DNA of 52,512 nt from Planctomycetota bacterium (GTDB lineage: Bacteria > Planctomycetota > Planctomycetia > Pirellulales > Thermoguttaceae), in the NCBI GenBank assembly GCA_018897395.1, contig JAHIKV010000194.1, positions 1-52,512 on the forward strand. Direction: 5' to 3'. The translations under genes and the position numbers were made by a program. The stretch's first letter is position 1, and each line of letters begins with the position of its first letter. The notes below the pieces were generated by a model, which made no database searches, was not told the DNA's origin, and saw only the letters and a list, made by a program, of their open reading frames with translations. Positions 47,476 to 52,512 of this stretch are shown in pieces.

Positions 47476-48723
47476 ATGAACTCGCTGAAAAACTTGATGA
47501 TAATGGTCGTGTTGGCGGCGGTGGGCTACGGGGTCTACGTCTCGCTGGCGCGGAACAACGTCGATCCGGCCTATCCGCCGGGTGTGGCCGAGCAGTGGCA
47601 GCCGGGCGCACCGAGTCCCGATATGTCGGGCGCGACTCAGGTCACCCCGGGCGGACCACCGCCGATCGGCGCAGCGTCCTCGCAGCCGGGCGGCTCGCTG
47701 GCAATTGGAACGGGCAAGGGTCCAGCATCAGCCTTGTCGTCGCCGAGCCAAGCGCCAAGCTACAATCCGCCGGGCGGCGCGCCGGACTTGACGCCCATAA
47801 CCCCCTATCCATTGTCGGCGAATTCGGCGCCGTCGTCCAATCCCATGTCCACCTTGGGCGCGCCGGTGTCGCCCGAGGCAGTTGCCGGCAGGCCGATGGC
47901 AAGTCCGTCTTCGCCGGGCGCGGTGCGCAATCTTGCGCCGCCGCCTGGAGCGCCGGCCGCCGCGGGGGACGACGGCCTGCTGTGGAGCAAGTTCACCGCG
48001 TTCATGGACGAGGTGCGAAAAAAACTCGACGAAGGCAAACTGGCCGAGGCCCATCTCGCGCTAAGCACGCTCTACGGCCACCCCGATCTGCCCGAGGAAC
48101 AGGCCCGGCAGATCGTCGGCCTGTTGGACCGACTGGCCGGCACGGTGATCTACTCGCGTCAGCACTACCTGGAGCCGGCATATTTCGCCAAGTCGGGCGA
48201 AACTATCGAGCAAGTCGCCCGGCAGTACAACGTCCCCTGGCAACTGCTGGCGCGGATCAACGGCCTGATGCCGCCGGGGGCCTCGAACAACGATGAGGCG
48301 ACAAAGGACCAGCCACTGCCCGAGGGAATGGAATTGAAAGTTATCCGCGGCCCCTTCGACGCGGTGGTAAACCTCGAAGAGCAGGAGTTGACCCTAATAC
48401 TCCAGGACCGCTACGCGGGTAGGTTTCCCATCGGCATCGGGAAGGACCAGTCCAACATCGAAGGTGTTTATACTGTCCGGGACAAAATTCTCGATCCCGC
48501 ATATTACGGCGCCGACGGCGTTTCCTTCGCCCACGACGATCCGCAAAACCCGCTGGGAGAGGCGTGGATCGGTCTGACCGACCGGATCGGCATCCACGGC
48601 GCCGGCGACTCGCGCGACGTCGGCCGAAACGACAACCAAGGCAGCATCTGCGTCGGCCGGCGGGACATCCAAGACCTGTATGGGATACTCTCGGTCGGGT
48701 CGCGGGTGAAGGTGATGCGGTAA
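47476..48723 (+). CDS. L,D-transpeptidase (YkuD) with LysM-like domain
   Basis: 415 residues from the ATG at 47476 with AAGGAGG upstream. MNSLKNLMIMVVLAAVGYGV is a signal-anchor, residues 25-160 are a long Pro/Ser/Ala/Gly linker, YFAKSGETIEQVARQYNVPW with QLLARINGL (about 235-265) is LysM-like, and the YkuD domain has GIHGAGD and NQGSICVGRRDI with catalytic C392. It forms 3-3 cross-links or attaches proteins to peptidoglycan in the periplasm. Its presence supports a peptidoglycan wall in this organism. The low-complexity linker would let the catalytic domain reach the wall. Confidence 0.9.
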   Translation: MNSLKNLMIMVVLAAVGYGVYVSLARNNVDPAYPPGVAEQWQPGAPSPDMSGATQVTPGGPPPIGAASSQPGGSLAIGTGKGPASALSSPSQAPSYNPPGGAPDLTPITPYPLSANSAPSSNPMSTLGAPVSPEAVAGRPMASPSSPGAVRNLAPPPGAPAAAGDDGLLWSKFTAFMDEVRKKLDEGKLAEAHLALSTLYGHPDLPEEQARQIVGLLDRLAGTVIYSRQHYLEPAYFAKSGETIEQVARQYNVPWQLLARINGLMPPGASNNDEATKDQPLPEGMELKVIRGPFDAVVNLEEQELTLILQDRYAGRFPIGIGKDQSNIEGVYTVRDKILDPAYYGADGVSFAHDDPQNPLGEAWIGLTDRIGIHGAGDSRDVGRNDNQGSICVGRRDIQDLYGILSVGSRVKVMR

Positions 48724-48727
48724 AGGT

Positions 48728-48785
48728 GTAGGCCGGGTTGCAACCCGGCGGACAGCCAGAAGTGCCGGGTCACGACCCGGCCTAC
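48728..48785. repeat. Paired palindrome, family B (complete copy)
   Basis: GTAGGCCGGG-TTGCAA-CCCGGC and GCCGGG-TCACGA-CCCGGCCTAC, five bases behind the L,D-transpeptidase stop. Confidence 0.88.
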
Positions 48786-48864
48786 AAAGCGCCCCCTTCC
48801 GGCTTCGCCGCTCATCTGTTACGGTGGATGCTCCACGGCACAATGTTCCCACGGGAGGTCCGCC

Positions 48865-49422
48865 ATGTACGACAAGCAGGCGTTAGTCGAGTTGGTCCGC
48901 GAGAAGGCCCTTCGGTTCGGCCGGTTCACGTTGGCCTCGGGCAAGGAGGCCACTTATTATCTCGACGGGAAGCAGGTAACGCTCGATCCGGCCGGGGCGC
49001 GGCTGGTGGCCGAGGGGCTGCTGGACCTGCTGACCGGCGGCGAGATGCCGGCGGCCGTCGGCGGGATGTCGATCGGCGCCGACCCGATCACCGCCGCCGT
49101 GGTCACCATGTCGGCCGTGCGCAACACGCCGATCGTCGGTTTCATGGTCCGCAAGCAGGCCAAGGGACACGGAACCAATCAGTACATCGAGGGGCCGGTC
49201 AAACCGGGCGACGCCGCCGCGATCGTCGAGGACGTCGTTACCACCGGCGGCTCGTCGTTGCAGGCGATCGAGCGGGCCGAGGCATTCGGTCTGAAAATCG
49301 TCGGCGTCTACGCAATCATCGACCGCATGGAAGGGGGCGCGGAGGCGTTCACCCAACGCGGCTATCGCTTCGAGAGCCTCCTTTCGATCCGCGATTTCGG
49401 CATCGAACCGCCGGGGGAATAA
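48865..49422 (+). CDS. pyrE: Orotate phosphoribosyltransferase
   Basis: 185 residues with GGGAGG upstream of the ATG. FTLASGKEATYYLDGKQVTL opens the domain, VGGMSIGADPITAAVV and FMVRKQAKGHGTNQYIEGPV are substrate and flexible-loop regions, and AIVEDVVTTGGSSLQAIERA is the PRPP-binding motif. It makes orotidine 5'-monophosphate in pyrimidine synthesis. It is not linked to other pyr genes here. Confidence 0.95.
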   Translation: MYDKQALVELVREKALRFGRFTLASGKEATYYLDGKQVTLDPAGARLVAEGLLDLLTGGEMPAAVGGMSIGADPITAAVVTMSAVRNTPIVGFMVRKQAKGHGTNQYIEGPVKPGDAAAIVEDVVTTGGSSLQAIERAEAFGLKIVGVYAIIDRMEGGAEAFTQRGYRFESLLSIRDFGIEPPGE

Positions 49423-49454
49423 TCACAAAGCCGCTTGGCGTTGGTCGCGCAGGG

Positions 49455-49673
49455 TGCCATGGGTAAGCGAAGCTTATCAGTTATCAGTTGTCAGTTGTCA
49501 GTTGTCAGTAATCAGTAATCAGTTGTCAGTTGTCAGTTGTCAGTAATTTACCCTCAGTAATCTTCCGGAAACTGACAACTGATTACTGACAACTGAAAAC
49601 TGAAAACTCCTTACCCGTGCAAAGTTCCCCACGTTTTTCAGGAATCACGGGTAAGCTCCGCTTACCCATGGCA
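49455..49673. repeat. Nested inverted repeats: GCCATGGGTAAGCG arms enclosing CAGTTGTCAGT tandems
   Basis: Outer arms TGCCATGGGTAAGCGAAGCT (49455-49476) and its complement (49652-49673) match at 21 of 22 positions. Inside, CAGTTGTCAGT / CAGTAATCAGT tandems face their complement CTGACAACTGATTACTGACA. The right outer arm is itself a hairpin (GGGTAAGC-TC-CGCTTACCC). Confidence 0.85.
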
Positions 49674-49682
49674 CCCATTTCA

Positions 49683-49771
49683 TCTCCGTTGGGGTGGCAG
49701 TTGAACTGCCGCCCCATCATCGTCCCACGATTTCTCCGTTGGGGTGGCAGTTGAACTGCCGCCCCATCATC
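49683..49771. repeat. Two direct copies of a 39-bp hairpin unit
   Basis: TCTCCGTTGGGGTGGCAGTT, then GAACTGCCGCCCCATCATC, at 49683-49721 and 49733-49771, 11 bases apart. Each unit contains the hairpin GGGGtGGCAGTT/AACTGCCgCCCC. The second copy reaches the ruvC stop codon. Confidence 0.9.
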
Positions 49772-50258
49772 AGGCCGGCTTGTTCTTCAGATAATAATGA
49801 CACAGCGCGACGGCCAGGGCGTCGGCCACGTCGGGCGGCTCGGGAACGGCAGCCAAAGAAAGCTCGCGCTGAATCGAATGTTGCACCTGTGACTTCGGCG
49901 CTCGGCCGCTACCGGTCAGAATCCGCTTGATCTGCGTGGCCGAGTAGTGCGCCACGGGAACGTCGGCCTGCGCCGCCGCCAGACAGATCACCCCTCGGGC
50001 ATGGCCCATCAGGATCGCCGTCCGCGGCCGTTTGTAGTGCGAATAAAGCTCCTCGATCGCCATTGCGTCGGGGCGCAGGCCGGCAATTACTTCCGCAACG
50101 CCGTCGTGGATTTCCAGCAGCCGCTTGGTGAGCGATCCCCGCGATTTCCCCCGGATCACGCCCGCCTCGCACAGCCGCAATCGTCCCCCCTCGGCCTCCA
50201 GCACGCCGTAGCCGGTGATGTTCAGTCCGGGATCGATGCCGAGTATGCGAAGGGACAT
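49770..50258 (-). CDS. ruvC: Crossover junction endodeoxyribonuclease RuvC
   Basis: 162 residues. ILGIDPGLNITGYGVLE holds the first catalytic Asp; AIEELYSHYKRPRTAILMGH has the Glu; the C-terminal ALAVALCHYY segment, with PDVADALAVALCH, carries the last acidic pair. It resolves Holliday junctions with RuvAB, not encoded here. No ribosome-binding purine run precedes the ATG at 50258, because a heptad repeat begins seven bases upstream. Confidence 0.94.
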   Translation of the reverse strand: MSLRILGIDPGLNITGYGVLEAEGGRLRLCEAGVIRGKSRGSLTKRLLEIHDGVAEVIAGLRPDAMAIEELYSHYKRPRTAILMGHARGVICLAAAQADVPVAHYSATQIKRILTGSGRAPKSQVQHSIQRELSLAAVPEPPDVADALAVALCHYYLKNKPA

Positions 50259-50265
50259 GGGATTT

Positions 50266-50366
<101 letters not shown>

Positions 50367-51911
50367 TCACTTCCTGCTCCAATCCGTCCCGCCGGGGCGG
50401 TCTTCGAGCACTACGCCGATCTCGGTCAGCCGGTTGCGAATCTGGTCGGCGGTGGCGAAATCTTTTTTCCTGCGGGATTCGGCCCGCAGCTCGATCAGAA
50501 GCTCCATCAGCTTGCCTGTCAGTTCGTCGTCGCCCGAGCCGGACGACTCTTGCGGCGGATTGCGGAACAGACCGAGCGTCGAGGCCAACTCGCGTAGCCT
50601 CTTAGCGCCAATTCGGAGCTTCTGCAGATTGTCGCTTGTACGATTTTCCGGCTCTTCGAGATTCTCGTCATCGACATATTTATTAAGCAGTCGAACCAGT
50701 TCAAACAGCTCGCCGATGGCGCCTCCGGTATTAAAATCATCGTCCATGCAAGACAGGAAATTCGCTGACCGTTTTGTCACTGCAAGGAGAAACGGATGTC
50801 CATCACGCGGAAAATCCCATTCGTTAATCCTCTTCGGTGTTTCGATATTGTAATAGTTACAGCCCATGACGCGCTCGAACCGCTTGAAGAACCGGTGGAA
50901 CGTGTCCATGCCGGTCTCCACCTCGCGCAGGCGCTGCTCACTGAAGTCGATTGGTCGGCGGTAGTGGGTCGAAAGGACGAAGAAGCGGATCGTCTCGCCC
51001 GAGAATTGCTTGAGCAAATCGCGGAACGGTTCGGAGCCTTTCGACTTGCTGATTTTGCCGATCTCTTGCGAGGCCAGGTCGCCCTCGGCGGCCCGGGTAT
51101 GGCGGCCGCCCACTTTGCCGACCTCGCTGCCGGCCTGCATCAGGCCGTTGTGCATCCAGTACCTCGCCATCGGCCGGCCGTGGCAGCACTCGCTCTGTGC
51201 GATCTCGTTTTCGTGGTGCGGGAACATCAGGTCCAGCCCGCCGCCGTGGACGTCGAACGTCTCGCCGAGCAGCTTGCGGCTCATGGCCGAACACTCGATG
51301 TGCCAGCCGGGCCGGCCCGGTCCCCAGGGGCTGGGCCACGACGGCTCGTCCGGTTTGGCCGATTTCCAGAGGGCAAAGTCGGCCCCGGCCCGTTTCCGCT
51401 CGGCCATTCCGCCGCCGTCGCCTTGTGTGGCCTCGATGCCGCGATGGCTCAGCTTGCCGTAGCCGGGACACTTGCCCACCTCGAAATAGACGTCGCCCCG
51501 CGCCTCATAAGCGAAACCCTTCTCGATCAGCGTTCTGGTGAACTCGATGATCTCGTCCATCGTCTCCGTGCAGCGGGGGAAATGGTCTATTGCGTCGACC
51601 CCGAGCGCTTCGAGGTTGTTCATGTAGTCGGTCGTCATTTCGGCCGCCAATTGAGCCATCGGCACGCCCCGCCGCTGCGACTCGGCGATTAGCTTGTCGT
51701 CGACGTCGGTGACGTTCACCACCAGCGTCACGTCGTAGCCCGAGTAGGCTAGGTATCGCTTGACGGCGTCGAATATGACCGGGCCGACCATGTGGCCGAT
51801 GTGGCTGGGTTTGTAGACGGTCGGTCCGCAGAGATAGATGCCGACTTTTCCTTCATGGACCGGCTCGAAGGGTTCCTTGGTTCGCGAGAGTGTGTTGTAT
51901 ACGCGGAGCAT
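50367..51911 (-). CDS. cysS: Cysteinyl-tRNA synthetase
   Basis: 514 residues from the ATG at 51911. YLCGPTVYKPSHIGHMVGPV has the zinc Cys and HIGH (37-40), WHIECSAMSRKLLG and HGGGLDLMFPHHENEIAQSE hold the remaining zinc ligands and active site, GKISKSKGSEPFRDLL (near 286) is the KMSKS loop, and FATADQIRNRLTEIGVVLED is the C-terminal anticodon region. Two extra stretches: about 25 residues before KISKSKG (QAGSEVGKVGGRHTRAAEGD), and a region at about 348-430 with MGCNYYNIETPKRINEWDFP coded by visibly less GC-rich DNA (about 50620-50870). A family H repeat abuts the start, leaving no ribosome site. It charges the tRNA-Cys encoded at 42832. Confidence 0.95.
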   Translation of the reverse strand: MLRVYNTLSRTKEPFEPVHEGKVGIYLCGPTVYKPSHIGHMVGPVIFDAVKRYLAYSGYDVTLVVNVTDVDDKLIAESQRRGVPMAQLAAEMTTDYMNNLEALGVDAIDHFPRCTETMDEIIEFTRTLIEKGFAYEARGDVYFEVGKCPGYGKLSHRGIEATQGDGGGMAERKRAGADFALWKSAKPDEPSWPSPWGPGRPGWHIECSAMSRKLLGETFDVHGGGLDLMFPHHENEIAQSECCHGRPMARYWMHNGLMQAGSEVGKVGGRHTRAAEGDLASQEIGKISKSKGSEPFRDLLKQFSGETIRFFVLSTHYRRPIDFSEQRLREVETGMDTFHRFFKRFERVMGCNYYNIETPKRINEWDFPRDGHPFLLAVTKRSANFLSCMDDDFNTGGAIGELFELVRLLNKYVDDENLEEPENRTSDNLQKLRIGAKRLRELASTLGLFRNPPQESSGSGDDELTGKLMELLIELRAESRRKKDFATADQIRNRLTEIGVVLEDRPGGTDWSRK

Positions 51912-52003
51912 GGAGTAGTGGGTAGTGGGTAGTGGATAGTGGATGCAGCCGCTTGCGGTTTCGCAAGCATCCACGCCGGGCAAGCCCGGCCGCTAAACGG
52001 ATG
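51912..52003. repeat. GTGGGTAGT repeats and CGCTTGCGGTTTCGCAAGC hairpins upstream of cysS
   Basis: GTAGTGGGTAGTGGGTAGTG, then GATAGTGGATG (family H), followed by GCTTGCGG-TTTCGCAAGC and GCCGGGCAAGCCCGGC ending in CGCTAAAC. Confidence 0.75.
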
Positions 52004-52005
52004 TA

Positions 52006-52482
52006 TCAATCTCTAATCCCCAGCAGCGCCACGCACTGTGCGGCGACGGCCTTTTCGAGGCCGATCGGGCCGATCCCCTCGCCGGTCTTGGCTTGCAAGC
52101 CGACCCGCTCGAGATCAATACCGAGGATGTCGGCCAGACGCCGGCGAATACCGAGGCGATGGGTAAGGAGTTTTGGACGCTGGACGAAGACGATGCAGTC
52201 GATGTTGACGATTTCCCAGCCCAGGGCGGTCACCGCCTCGAGCGCGGCGGCGAGCATCTCGGCCGAATCGCGGCCGCGGTTGTCCGAATCGGTGTCGGGA
52301 AACATCTGGCCGACGTCGCCCAGCGCGGCGGCGCCCAGCAGGGCGTCGATCACCGCGTGCAGCAGCGCGTCGCCGTCGCTGTGGCCGATAGCCTCCCGGT
52401 CGTGCGGGATGTCGATCCCGCCGATGCGCAGAGGCCCACCCGGCCGCAGCCGGTGCAAGTCGTGCCCGATTCCAACCCGCAT
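52006..52482 (-). CDS. ispF: 2-C-methyl-D-erythritol 2,4-cyclodiphosphate synthase
   Basis: 158 residues, full length. MRVGIGHDLHRL has the metal-binding DxH, GHSDGDALLHAVIDALLGAA is the central signature with the second His, FPDTDSDNRGRDSAEMLAAA follows, and KTGEGIGPIGLEKAVAAQCV closes the trimer site. It forms the cyclic diphosphate in the MEP isoprenoid route in the cytosol. The start at 52482 leaves 30 bases to the window edge; upstream ispD cannot be checked. It is upstream of cysS on the same strand, about 95 bases away. Confidence 0.96.
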   Translation of the reverse strand: MRVGIGHDLHRLRPGGPLRIGGIDIPHDREAIGHSDGDALLHAVIDALLGAAALGDVGQMFPDTDSDNRGRDSAEMLAAALEAVTALGWEIVNIDCIVFVQRPKLLTHRLGIRRRLADILGIDLERVGLQAKTGEGIGPIGLEKAVAAQCVALLGIRD

Positions 52483-52512
52483 GTCGTTCGTGGCGTGGTC
52501 TCCTTGTGCAAA

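Noticed and set aside
49683..49771. Possible CRISPR (two 39-bp repeats with an 11-bp spacer)
   Set aside because: Spacer far too short, only two units, no cas genes; the unit is an ordinary hairpin repeat.

Overview
The window is GC-rich bacterial DNA that looks like a member of the Planctomycetota, probably the Pirellulales/Planctomycetia side. The grounds are a DUF1559 prepilin-like protein, a DUF1598 exported protein, a long thioredoxin reductase variant, a hemP/DtxR-type iron locus, a Tat-leader sugar isomerase, and housekeeping genes scattered as single genes instead of long operons. This assignment comes from family recognition only; no search was run. 43 coding features (one is a detached leader peptide) and one tRNA gene are called. 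There are no rRNA genes, CRISPR arrays or complete classical insertion sequences.

Layout. 1-2000: partial DUF1559 gene and hemP on the minus strand, with a clear promoter/operator, beside a DtxR-type metalloregulator on plus. 2135-9201: DUF1598 protein, DNA polymerase III alpha (dnaE), a small retropepsin-like protein, an orphan HicB-like protein and an FHA protein. 9313-19316: ftsH, a double-length GNAT-like protein, a second retropepsin-like protein, a GT2 glycosyltransferase, an LptF/LptG permease, a lone 2-oxoacid dehydrogenase E2 and a PilZ-like protein. 19559-27016: NSS transporter with a one-helix partner, CstA, thioredoxin reductase, a leucine-rich-repeat lipoprotein and a sugar isomerase split from its Tat leader. 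27086-32693: a trehalose operon (membrane protein, DUF5752, treT, otsA, otsB) ending in a RAYT transposase. 33484-41704: sugar-phosphate genes (glgX, a nucleotide-sugar/sterol-type SDR, gnd, a HAD phosphatase, a probably PPi-type phosphofructokinase) with a dinD cassette among them. 42193-52482: a small unknown gene, tRNA-Cys, a NarL-type regulator, valS, an L,D-transpeptidase, pyrE, ruvC, cysS and ispF.

The most unusual feature is what fills the gaps. Almost every intergenic space holds one or more paired palindromes belonging to at least eight families. Several families keep a fixed asymmetry between their two halves, occur in both orientations, and insert into one another. They touch gene ends: they supply stop codons (valS, RAYT), the last residues of OtsB, and the linker that joins two GNAT-like domains into one reading frame. 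One family has an evident mobiliser in the window: the RAYT gene at 27086-27775 is bounded by inverted copies of the same sequence that forms two compact 84-85 bp hairpin elements, one in each of the other two junctions of the trehalose genes.

Metabolic theme: treT, otsA, otsB, glgX, gnd, the phosphofructokinase and DUF5752 together suggest osmolyte/storage-sugar metabolism with redundant trehalose routes. valS and cysS both carry internal stretches that are visibly less GC-rich than their surroundings, consistent with relatively young insertions or different selection.
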